From assembly GCF_037975245.1 (NCBI RefSeq), contig NC_092565.1:1496499-1560498 (forward strand): a stretch of 64,000 nt of DNA, read 5' to 3'. Made by a program: the position numbers and the translations under genes. The notes beneath the pieces are model-generated. The model had not been told where the DNA came from, made no database searches, and saw only the letters and a program-made list of their open reading frames with translations. Origin of the DNA: Apostichopus japonicus. Its lineage: Eukaryota; Echinodermata; Holothuroidea; Aspidochirotida; Stichopodidae. Shown in pieces: positions 21,049 through 31,779 of this stretch (positions are counted from its first letter, which is position 1; every line of letters begins with the position of its first letter).

Positions 21049-23265
21049 CATCTCATTTCTACAGTGTATTAAACATTTACCCCTGGTATTACCTTGTTGT
21101 TAAGGTTTGTTCATGATAAAAGAAATGTATATATATTAATATTTCATGATTATTTGCACGTTTTGTAAAAACAGATCTTTAGGCATGTTACTGCCAAAGT
21201 GGTCAGGCCTTCTTCTGATATTCACCAACAATGGTGGTATTCCTTCCTTAACACAGAAAACTGATGCAAGCAGTTTTCATGTTGTCAAATACATACGAGA
21301 AATGTTCTTGCACAGCACTTACAGTATTTATATCTGAGGTGCAATATATATAGCTAAGCAGAGTTTTAGCTATGCAGTAATTGACTATTTCCAAGTCCTA
21401 ACTTGGGGTTAGTCGATATAAATCTCACTGATGTATCTTGATTTTATTAAATTCCTTTAAAAACAATACAAACTTTGCTGAACCATTTAGTAACTATGAA
21501 ATGGTTCACTCAAGTACATTGGCATTATAAAAACCAGAGCTATATCAGACAGGATATCCACTTGTTGTGTTTCCATGCCATATATAGTCTCACACAAAAG
21601 ACATGGCTCTAACTTTAGAAGATTATTAGTGTATTGCATTTGGGAAAGTATTTTACTTGTCTAAACAAACATGAAACTTTAGGAAAGGTCAGATAAACTC
21701 ATTTGATGTTATGCACATTGTTTAATGAAAGGTTTCCCTGCAGTAATACTGAATCAATATCAACAGTATCATCTCTACAGACCAGCAGTGGTAATGTGCC
21801 AACATCTCCTCACAGTGTATGAAATAAGCTAATCACATTACTATTATGTCCATAATGTTGTACCTTGATAGAGGTATAAAGATATCCTTGATGTTTCTCA
21901 GCTACAACCATACATGTGGATCATGTCATTACCTTCATCAGTATTTAGTAGTACTCCTCTATTCCGATGTGATTGTTCATCATCACACTGAACAACCTAG
22001 TGTCACCATTTGTGTGTTTAATATGCCAGTATTAAATCTATATGCAGCCCAACAATTGTGAAATTATAACCACCCATTCATTATGCCTATTTATGCTGTA
22101 ATTCAACTTTGCTCCATCAGCATATGAAACTAGTTGACTTTGATGCTCAGCTGAAGGCTGAATTCATCCACAGTTTCTTTAGTGCAGTGTCTTATCCTGT
22201 GAATGGATGAATGCATACAATGCGCTGCATAACCATGCTACTCTGTCTTTGATACTTAAAACTGCTACAGGCTAATGGAGTGTTTCTCAAGCACAAAATG
22301 TCAGAGAATGAATGCTCTACACTTCCTGAAAGAGTCTGCATAATTTTAACCTTCATATTTAATCTGGTTTGATTACTGTAGGAGGAAGTTAGGTTGTAGA
22401 GTTGTGATTTAAGTCTAAAAGGATTCATTGTGTGAGCACTGACTAAAGAGTGATGGGTGGTGCAACTGACATATTCACTTGACATCAAGAAAGTTCTTAT
22501 TACAGTGTTGTATGATTTATGCATGTTTTTATCATTAAAAAGAATCCGGTAATGCCTAATAAGTCACAAAATTTAAAGTTATTTAAGATGAAAGCTTAAA
22601 GAAAAAAGATAGGAATCTTACATCAGGTGAGATTAATCACAGCTTGAACAAAGTCATTACAGTTAAGTCATGACTTATTCTACAAAGCTCAAAATAATTT
22701 TTGATTTCACAAACTTAAAAGCTGTTGTTGTTTCTCGTTCCCACTGTAAGCAACCATGTTGTTTATTGTTGCCAGTGTGTTTAAATGTCACCTATGCAAC
22801 AGCTTTAGTATAAGTTCTACTGTTTAATGAACTCCTCAGAACAAAGATTTGTACAAACATTAACACAAGGAAACTAGTAGTAACTGGACATGTTGGGACC
22901 GGTGGTGGTCTGAATAATTGATTTGGTTAATTGGATAACAACATTTCCGACAGTATGTACACCTGTGTCATAATGTGAAGCACTGTAACCCCTACAAATT
23001 AGTAAAGTGCTACAACTCTGTGCTTCAATGATGTTTGATATCATTATGTGCAAATATATGATATGAAGATGTTCAAATTGATATATTTATGAAGGGTTGA
23101 AATGTATTCACTGAAGTATAATCAACATTACATCCTGTATTTGCCACATTACAAACTATCATGTAAATATGAATGCTGTACACTATACAAAATACCAAAT
23201 CTATAGCCTGTAAACTGTAGTAAAATAATGATGATTTTAAAATCTTAGAACAGTCTTCTTTGTCA
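21049..23265. other. Intron 2 stretch, nothing recognised
   Basis: AT-rich; no gene, array or element ends identified. Confidence 0.45.
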
Positions 23266-23269
23266 TTAA

Positions 23270-25158
23270 AGACCAACTATGGAGACAAAATTTTTTGGGG
23301 GGATTTTCCAATAATTTGGAAGTTTACATACCCATAATCAACATGTGTAAAAAATCATCTTCGAAAACCTACTATAACCCATCAAAAACACTATACAAAA
23401 AAGGACATTTAGGGTAGTCACGTGATATGTACCTCTGGAATGTCTGAAAACAGAGATTGACCCAAAGGAGCCTCTGGTCACCGTGTGACGTCATTGTTGG
23501 TATACCGCGAAAATCAAACGCTGAAATAGGCACTGTTTATACACAGATAGCGAACAATTGTACTGTATTTGACTTTCAATTTCGAGCGTTTGAAAAGCTG
23601 TTAGCTTAACAGGAACACATACAAATAAGCAACTAGTTTTAAGACAATTTTAAGCAGAAAAGTTAGTAAAATGGGTTATTTTATTAGCAAAATATCCACT
23701 CAAATGGAGGCATCGTTTACATAGCAGAGCGTCAATAGGTACGTACGGTACAATAAACTGTAGACAATGCAAGCAGCTTGCCGATTCCGTAATACAATTT
23801 GATCGCAAGATGCCGCAAACTGAACAGAAGAATAGACCTAAAGATGCCTCATGTGTGATATATGACGGGAAAATGGCTTACGTTACTGTCAACGAATTAC
23901 CAAAAAGACACTAAACATAGTCGAACAACAACGAGAAGACGCTGACCCGAATCGACCAGGGTAGCAATATACAATGACTAAGCTTCAGCTGAACATAGTA
24001 CTTACTCGTTTTAATATCCAAAAGTACAAACACAGAAAAAGTATCCTTTCAATAAACCAAATTTAGCAGTGAATATCCAAATCCACGTTTCTCGTTCAAT
24101 CCTGGGCGAAATACTACCGTGACTCTGTGTAATTCCATAGAGTTAGGTCTAGTTGAAACAGGCCTTGACCAGTAACATCCCACAATCACAAGACAGTCAC
24201 TAACGAAATAAAACGTCCAATCGCTACATAGAACCGTTTTTATTCAACTCCTTGGACCATGCAGATGCCGGAATAAATATAACGGACAATATAACACATG
24301 TATCACAAGCTCACGATACTGGAATACAACAAATGAAATAGATAAATGCTATGAAATCCTAACATGACTATTTACACATGCTGTGGGCCAACCCCGGCGA
24401 GAGTTGTAACTCACTATATGTACTAACAGTGCTACCCTAGGCACAGTATATACCACTGACATCAGTAGTATTTACACGGTCATCTCTTACAGTAAATATT
24501 ATACTGTCAATTGCGTGATATAATGTTACATGTGAGGACGTCCAGGGCGTGTTTACGAGGAGACTTGAAAGGGTCAATTTCACATTAGCTATGCCCGACA
24601 CAGCTGTCGACAGTATATAATTTTCGCAGAATGAGACATTAGCAGCATACACAGAGGCAGGGTCATGCATGTGGACTAATGGGCATGAGATACTCCGGGT
24701 GCTGATAAATCTTTCCGCGTGGATCTCACAAAATTGATCCAAAGTCTACGGCGTTTTACGTCGGTTCTTCTACTCGGAAAGCTAAAAAAGCTGATGCTTT
24801 TGTTGGCTGAGGTATAACTGCAACCTCCAACAACACAGAATTGTGGCATTTCAGGGAAAAAGGAGTAATATCGTTGATGTTTTTGGCAGCTCAAGTATAC
24901 AACTTTACACACTAAAAGTATTGTTGTGAGTGAGGTATACCAACAGTGAAGTCACATGATCACCTGATATCTTAGGAATGTTTCAGGAATGTCTGAAATA
25001 GGTTTCCTAAAAATGTGACTTTTCTTCCCATTTTTCACGTATTTAACGTCCGAAATTGGTAAAGTTAATTACAGCAATGTAATTGGAGTGAGTTAAGGAT
25101 TACATTCGTGCAAAATGGTGGGATTTTATGTTCATCGAAAAGTCTCCACAGTTGGTCT
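23270..25158. mobile_element. Kolobok-like DNA transposon with TTAA target duplication
   Basis: TTAA at 23266-23269 is repeated at 25159-25162. The ends are inverted: left AGACCAACTATGGAGAC, right the complement of AGACCAACTGTGGAGAC. Subterminal parts are also related in inverted orientation, e.g. GACGTCATTGTTGGTATACC at about 23488 and the complement of GACTTCACTGTTGGTATACC near 24930. A THAP zinc-finger remnant lies inside on the minus strand. TTAA duplications plus a THAP-containing transposase are known for the Kolobok superfamily. At 1.9 kb with no intact transposase, the copy is non-autonomous or internally deleted. Confidence 0.75.
24676..24849 (-). pseudogene. THAP zinc-finger remnant
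   Basis: A minus-strand frame from ATG at 24849 gives MPQFCVVGGCSY, then SFFSFPSRR and RRLWINFVRSTRK. This fits the N-terminal half of a THAP domain: MPxxC-x4-C start, FxFP, and W with following basic residues. The distal C-x2-H and AVPTF parts are not in this frame, which ends at 24676, so the domain is broken. An upstream in-frame ATG at 24912 exists, but THAP domains normally begin at the protein start, so 24849 is preferred. Confidence 0.65.
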
Positions 25159-25171
25159 TTAAAAGAGATAT

Positions 25172-25330
25172 GAAATCATAGAGATAACATTTCTTGAAGG
25201 AATCTCACACTGTTTGCTCTCATTCAACTCTATAATCAACTTCTATAATCTCAAAATATGAGATTGATCCAAGCTTTCCTTCTTGAGATATCGTGTTTAC
25301 CGTTTGAACTGTTTTCCAATTCTGTGAATG
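25172..25330 (-). repeat. Fragment of the dispersed repeat, minus orientation
   Basis: GATTGATCCAAGCTTTCCTTC, TTGAGATATCGTGTTTACC and the following bases match, in reverse complement, the subrepeat phrases at 8510-8640 and those at 33220-33400. Confidence 0.6.
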
Positions 25331-26737
25331 TCATAGTTATAGTTAATAGTTTCATAAATATTCTCCCTTGCTTCAATATAGCTCAGGCAAGTCTATTAAA
25401 TTTTTATATTTTGCATTAATTTATGTTGTTCATTGAAGGTAGGTCATTATTGAAATAACTACAACAACAGATCCTTTTGATGTTGTATTTTCCAATCCTC
25501 TGGCACTTCTCTGCTTGCTGTGAGTGCCAAGACAATCAGTGATAGAGTAGTACATACTGCCATACAGATCAATGTGCCTTTGACATGCAGGCACACATTC
25601 CACACACAGTTAATGCCAGATTTGATCAATTAAGGCTCAGTAATTAGAAAATGTGGCAAGTATTGTAGAGAGGAGCAGGATGTTAGAAGGGTGTTAGGAA
25701 AGGCAGTATACTGTATATGCAGCATATAAGGACACATTCAGCTACAATAAATCACAAGAGACAGCCATTACTCTGTGTTATTAGTTGTATTGCTTCTCTT
25801 TTCTCTATCATCATTAAGGAGGGTTTATTGATTGGACAGCTAGACAAGCAGTGGCACAGGACTGCTGAGTTTTAGATACAGTCAGGCTTAACCAGTAACC
25901 ATAGAGATAATGAGAGGACTCATAATCTGTTATTCAAGTTCATGGAGGTTTGGGTATTCAGATAATATCATATATTCAGACACAACAGTTCAGTGCCAAA
26001 TAATGCATTAATTTACAAATGTTACTAACTTTAAATTTGTTGAGTAATGTATCAAAATTGCTGACTTGTGGGCAACTGTAACTTCATATAGTTATGACTG
26101 AATAAATTCTTTGAAATGAGTCAAATTCTTTTAACCTGTGTAACCTTGCAACATAACATCAATTAGGCATCACCACACTTACATTGATAGTGCTGAAGAT
26201 TAATTCAAGAACATTTGATTAGCAGCCGAACAGCTTAACATTTGTTCTTTTGAGAAATGTAAGTTTCAAACTTTGTACACAGACTGCTTTGTTATCAATG
26301 GAACTAAGAATTACAAATCCTGTAAGTTTAATAACAATCTTGAAATTTCCACTTAAAGCTTGATACTACCAGGACAATTCTTGTGAAATTTTGCAACAAG
26401 TTGCTGTATGGAATTGTTAACAAAATCTACATAGTTTGTACTGTAAATTAATTTCATAGATAAATTATCAGTCATTTTGCCTTATTTTGGTGCATGAAAC
26501 TCACATAGATCTCTCTTCAATCCAAGACTAAATGCCAATCATGCTGGTTTATGACCTTATCAAATGCACTTTAAGCATAGCTTGTGAAGGCAGTAAACAA
26601 AGAATATTGATTATCTAATGGTGGAAGGTATTAAGTTAAAAACTGAGCAAGGAGCTACTGACACACTTGACTGAACAATGATGTGACAATTATACTTGAA
26701 AGTAATTCCTTAACTGTCAGTGAATATAGCCTTGAAT
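25331..26737. other. Intron 2 stretch, nothing recognised
   Basis: AT-rich; no features supported. Confidence 0.45.
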
Positions 26738-27176
26738 TGCTAGACAGCTAAGGGTTTTATCTAACCCTAGACAGCTACAGTAGGGGTTTTATCTAACTCT
26801 AGACAGCTAGGGGTTTTATATAACCCGAGACAGCTAGGGGTTTTATCTTACCCTAGACAGCTACAGTAGGGTTCTTATCTAACCCTAGACAGCTAGGGGT
26901 TTAATCTAACCCTAGACAGCTAGGGGTTTTATCTTACCCTAGACAGCTAGGGGTTTTATCTAACCCTAGACAGCTGGAGGTTTTATCCAACCCTAGACAG
27001 CTGGGGGTTTTATCTAACCCTAGACAGCTAGGGGTTTTATCTAACCCTAGACAGCTGGGGGTTTTATCTTACCCTAGACAGCTGGGGGTTTTATCTAACC
27101 CTAGACAGCTAGGGGTTTTATCTAACCCTAGACAGCTAGGGGTTTTATCTAACCCTAGACAGCTAGAGGTTTTATC
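26738..27176. repeat. 27-bp minisatellite, about 16 copies
   Basis: Units of CCCTAGACAGCTAGGGGTTT followed by TATCTAA. Within each unit CCCTAGACAGCTAGGGG is close to a palindrome (CCCTAG...CTAGGG), so each copy could form a small hairpin. It lies in intron 2 about 0.7 kb before exon C. Confidence 0.95.
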
Positions 27177-27855
27177 CAAATGTATAGGAAATCTAAAATT
27201 GAAAAGAAAGAAGTTGCATGAAAGTGACATCCCCACAATAATGAACTATTGTGAAATTATAGCAAGTTTCAACACTTACCTGTCATAGTAGTACTCTTTA
27301 TAAACTTGTTTTCTTTTTGTTGCTTTTAACTTTTGAAGTATGGCTTGATCTGGCTGAATTTGTCCTAAAGAGATTGTGTTATTTGGTATCAGCCTAATGT
27401 TTGCTCTGTGCATGAAAACTTCTGTTAAAAAAATATAACTTTGTATTTGTTAATAGTTCTATTAAAAATAACTTCCACCTTGAGTTCATTGCAATGGCTG
27501 TCTTAGGTGATACATTATATACAGCAAAGTACAACCTGTGCAGCAGTAGTATGGGGATTCTGTAGCATTACTGCTCTTATTAATATTAACGTATACAGTA
27601 CAGTATGTATTTTGATTTTAGAGAATGGAGGAATACTTTGGTTACCTGCTCTTCCTGTTCTAACATTGTGCCATTGGGTGTTATTGTTTAGAAACTACAT
27701 TGTTAACTGAATGCAAGTAACCATTAACAGCCTTTGAACACGGAAGGTAGAAAATTGAGTCAAAGCCAGATGCAACACCACAACAGTGTACTAGACGTTG
27801 ATTTGCTGTGTATTCAAAGGTGATATAATGGTTTGTTTCATTTCCTTTTAACCAG
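27177..27855. other. 3' end of intron 2
   Basis: AT-rich; a T-rich tract precedes the exon C acceptor. Nothing else recognised. Confidence 0.45.
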
Positions 27856-27967
27856 GAAACAATTGCAAGACATGAAAGTTATTTAGGTAACCTTTTGGAG
27901 GGTAAAGATCATCAGATTACTGCTGAAGAGCGATTGAGAAGGGCTCAACAATGGCTGACAGAATCAG
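27856..27967 (+). CDS. lcor: LCOR-like exon C
   Basis: The acceptor is AACCAG ending at 27855, preceded by the T-rich tract TTTCATTTCCTTTTAA. The donor GTAATA starts at 27968. The exon has 112 bases: 37 codons plus one base. It encodes a charged, probably helical segment (in-window residues 51-87) that corresponds to the region after the Cys pair in LCOR, where the family has I-x-R-F/H-E. It contains LGNLL at residues 60-64, which formally fits LxxLL. That motif is short and could be chance, so a receptor-binding role is not claimed. Confidence 0.75.
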
Positions 27968-29102
27968 GTAATATAAACATGTCATTTCTGTGTAAATGAT
28001 ATTGTTTGATTATTAATAGTTTCCTCATGGTACTGTAATACAACTACTAATGTGTATTGGGTTCAAAATCGACTAGTGCATGCCTCTTTAATGGTACTGT
28101 AAATACCACATTACTCATTTTTATCTTAATAGTAAACAAGTATTGAGATGTTATTTTGCTTGACAAGGATGCTGGGTTTTTTTTCACATCATAAGTTCAT
28201 AATATCTTACCAACCTTTGTGAAGATTTGTTTTGCAAAATGACAAGTAAACTTAATTTCTTTTGACAGCAGAAATCAACCAGGAAGCCCTATTTGTGCAG
28301 ATTTTGCTCTAAAATGCTGGTTGCTTTGTTTCTTAAAGTGTTACTCCACACCACACAATAACTCCCTAGATGCACCCAAAACATGGTGCAGCAATATACT
28401 TATCGTTGCTGGCACATAGCAAAGATTATAAACAGGAGATCTCCATGTATAGGATGGTATTAATATCGTTAGAGTATAGCCCTCAAAGTAATTTTGGCCT
28501 TTGCTTGGGAATTAATCATTGTTTGATCAATATTAGAATGCCTGTCGAGTCTTTAGTTTGAAGACAAATACTTGGCCTTTGTTTCAGTCCAGCATATGTA
28601 GGCCTACTCAAATTACTACTAGAAAATAGGTTTGCTCTACTGCAGGGGTTCACATGTGCCCTTAACATGTATATTGCATATAGGCTGCGTTGAGTACTGA
28701 ATTTTACATGTATGAAAACAGTGAAATGGGCTAGGCTAGCCTACAGTATTACTGTAGCTGATGGCAACGTTGCTAATTTAACATGCAAAATGCCAATTTA
28801 CAATGGGCAGTAAATTTTATCGTCAGTAAACTAAATGGAATGTTTTTCTAGGAGTACTAGTTCATCAAAAAGAATGAATTCTGTGGCTAGAGTAGGCCAT
28901 CGTTTGGTAGCAATTTTGCAAAATTTTTGCAATGGTCTGTTAACACCTCAGTAAGCAGTGATTATCTTTATGCCTACTATTTAATGCAAGTGTTGTGCAA
29001 ATCTGACCCTGGTCTAAGTGATAATTTAAGATTGTAAATGGTCCATTGGTGTAAGTTTTGGTATAGTTTAATAGTGACACTGTCTTTGCATGCGAACCAT
29101 GC
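27968..29102. other. Intron 3 body
   Basis: AT-rich; no additional exon is needed by the splice phases and none was recognised. Confidence 0.45.
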
Positions 29103-29290
29103 AGTATCTCTCCCATGGCTAAGGTGTAAGGTATAATCTCTCCCATGGCTAAGTGTAAGGTATAATTTTTCCCATGGGTAAGGTGTAAGGTATAATCTCT
29201 CCCATGGGTAAGGTGTAAGGTATAATCTTTCCCATGGGTAAGGCGTAAGGTATAATCTCTCCCATGGCTATGGTGTAAGGTATAATTTTT
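29103..29290. repeat. 30-bp minisatellite in intron 3, about 6 copies
   Basis: Units of GGTATAATCTCTCCCATGGG followed by TAAGGTGTAA repeat up to about 43 bp before the exon D acceptor. Variation is mostly single bases. Confidence 0.93.
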
Positions 29291-29333
29291 TGTGTCACAT
29301 TAACAAGTTTCGTCATTCTTTGATCACATGTAG

Positions 29334-29547
29334 TCTACCAAGCCACTGCAGATATCACAGAGGACCATCTCGATGAAGAGGGACAACAAAAATTGCCCCT
29401 CGACCTTAGTAAATCTGCTGCACTGGTTATAGGAGCAGGAACAAAGGATTATCTTTACCGTGAAGAACTGACTGTTCCAAAGGCTTACACCAGTGGAAGT
29501 AAAACATCACAGGAACCACTCAAAGTTCCAGCAATCACAATGCACAA
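29334..29547 (+). CDS. lcor: LCOR-like exon D with PLDLS CtBP-binding motif
   Basis: The acceptor CACATGTAG ends at 29333 and the donor GTAAGT starts at 29548. Two bases complete the previous codon, 70 codons follow, and two bases remain for the next exon. Residues 109-113 are PLDLS, followed by K and S. This is the classic PxDLS contact of the corepressor CtBP, conserved in LCOR (PLDLT) and E93. In the reading frame, unspliced RNA meets TAA immediately after the lysine codon at the donor. Intron retention would therefore give a product lacking both HTH domains. The last 41 bases of the exon and the donor are part of a 108-bp tandem repeat that continues into the intron. Confidence 0.85.
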
Positions 29548-29865
29548 GTAAGTCAGTCGCTGCATATTCCTGCAGCCTGTTATCTTTACCATGTTAGACA
29601 TTGGTTAGGTGGAGTCACAGGAACCACTCAAAGTTCCAGCAATCACAATGCACAAGTAAGTCAGTCGCTGCATATTCCTGCAGCCTGTTATCTTTACCAT
29701 GTGTGACATTGGTTAGGTGGAGTCACAGGAACCACTCAAAGTTCCAGCAATCACAATGCACAAGTAAGTCAGTCGCTGCATATTCCTGCAGCCTGTTATC
29801 TTTACCATGTTTGACATTGGTTAGGTGGAGTCACAGGAACCACTCAAAGTTCCAGCAATCACAAT
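29507..29865 (+). repeat. 108-bp tandem repeat built from the exon D/intron 4 boundary
   Basis: Copy starts are 29507, 29615, 29723 and 29831 (the last truncated at 29865). Copy 1 contains the last 41 bases of exon D and its donor; copies 2 and 3 repeat the same exon end and the donor sequence at 29656 and 29764. The first three units differ at only one or two bases. The period is a multiple of three, but each copy has an in-frame TAA just after the donor, so the extra copies cannot extend the protein by read-through. Confidence 0.95.
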
Positions 29866-30159
29866 TTCTTTAACCTTCAAATACTTAAAACTCATTCACT
29901 TCAATTAAAATGAGGTCGTACTTAACTTTACATTACTTTACTTTTGTAACTGCAAGACAAATCTATCAGGACACCACTCTTTTCAGGAATCTGATATGAA
30001 ATAATATCTTCCAAAAGATTAAGGAAACATAAATGAAACTTACGGGATACAGCTCCCAGTTACCTCCTTGAATACGTGACGGTCGTCTACAGGATGTTAC
30101 GTTGCGCTATATACAGTAGTCATCCTGGATTTCACCTTTACAGCATATACACAATGTCG

Positions 30160-30640
30160 CATAGTATAGATATATAATGTAGCATAATGTAGGTACAGTT
30201 TCCCACTTCTGCATAGCTAACATACATAACGTGAAAATACACAGTTAACACTTCTGTCTCAAATATAACGTTGTATAGCGTACAGTAGGTACTCAATGTA
30301 GCATAAAGTAGGTACAGTTTCCCACTTCTGCTTAGCTAACATACATACTGAAAACACACAGTTAACACTTCTGTCTCAAATATAACGATGTATAGCGTAC
30401 AGTAGGTACTCAATGTAGCATAACGTAGGTACAGTTTCCTACTTCTGCTCAGCTAAAATACCTAACTGAAAACACACAGTTAACACTTCTACCTCAAATA
30501 TAACGATGTATAGCGTAGGTACTCAATGTAGCATAACGTAGGTACAGTTTCCTACTTCTGCTTAGCTAACATACATAACGTGAAAACACACAGTAAACAG
30601 ATCTGTCTCAAATATAACAATGTATAGCGTAGGTACACAC
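30160..30640. repeat. About 118-bp tandem repeat in intron 4, about 4 copies
   Basis: The phrase GTAGGTACAGTTTCC recurs at about 30188, 30308, 30426 and 30538, with CACACAGTTAACACTTCT and CTCAAATATAACGATGTATA between. Period lengths vary (120, 118, 112), showing small indels. Confidence 0.9.
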
Positions 30641-31779
30641 AGTTCCCCTGCTTCTTCTGTTCTCGGGATGAAGAAGTTGCCCTCAAACTACACTAGGAAC
30701 CATTTCCCATAGCGATTATTCGAGAAACCCATAAAAATAATTAGAGCACTGTAAACCCATTCATTTGCCAAGTTCTAGCATCTACAGGGAATGTTACGTA
30801 ATACCATAGCCCGCTTTTCACTGGAAATATCTCTAGCATGTGGCTACCCTGCAGTACTTAATGTAGGCCATGTGACAGTAGGTATACTAAATTTTGTTAT
30901 GGCATGTTCTGTTTCCTATACTATGCGGCCAAGAATGTAAAACTTGTGTTCTTTTCAGTGGTTGAGGGTCGTTTTGAGGTCATTAGAGGTCAAAGTCTTG
31001 AAAACGTTGTAAACAGGATCAACCCAACAGCTTAGATAAACCTTACTAGTTTTGATTTTGGTCTTTACTCAGTTGCTCAACAGACCAGATAATATGGGTG
31101 GTATTTTAAGACTTTCAGTTTAATTTCACCCAGTGTGCACATGACAGATATTCCAGCTATGTTCTTTTTTCTTGATTTTGAAAAGGCATTTAATAGTATC
31201 AAGTGGATTTTCCTCTTTCATACATTAAACCTGTTTAATTTTGGCTTGTATTGAACAGTTTGAAAGAAACCACCAAAAATGGCACTTGGTTGAATAGTTA
31301 CAATTGTACACTGTCATTGGCTAGGAGTACAGGGGGTGGAGTAAAGTCACCGGAAGGTGCAGCATATTTAGGGAAAACAATGCATATCTGAAAGAGGTTT
31401 TACCCAAATGCACAGCATTTTCGATTCCTTGCTAGAGGCAAATGGAATCTATGTGATGGTGGTGTGTATGTATGTGACACCTGCTTTTAAACATGGTAAC
31501 CCAAAAAGTTCATGTGGATTAACTTCATATCTACAGTATGTATATCTGCCTTATTGAGTACAAGATCCCTATTCTTTTCTGTGATGTTCAAAAGTCATTT
31601 TAGGTCAAAGTCTGAAAACTTTGTAAACACAATAATTCAAAAAGTGCATCCAGTTGGAAAATGCTTCTCTCTGGATATAAAAACATTTTGGCATTAAAAT
31701 TATATATAATATATAACCTTGCTTGTGTTGGCAGCAAGCTATTGTTAAAACAATTCAGTTTGTACAGGGGCGCAGTAAA
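30641..31779. other. Intron 4 stretch with degenerate dispersed-repeat pieces
   Basis: Around 30970-31020 and 31430-31640 are phrases of the dispersed family (AGAGGTCAAAGTC, CTTTGTAAACACAATAATTC). No exon was recognised. Confidence 0.45.

Noticed and set aside
26738-27176. Telomere-like repeat because of CCCTAG/CTAGGGG words
   Set aside because: The 27-bp unit is not a telomeric hexamer and lies internally in an intron.
27885-27899. LGNLL as a functional nuclear-receptor box
   Set aside because: It fits LxxLL, but the motif is short and its position does not clearly match the known LCOR receptor box, so it is only mentioned.
29601-29873. 90-codon repetitive frame after exon D
   Set aside because: Alternate-frame translation of the 108-bp duplicated exon/intron boundary, not the gene's own frame.
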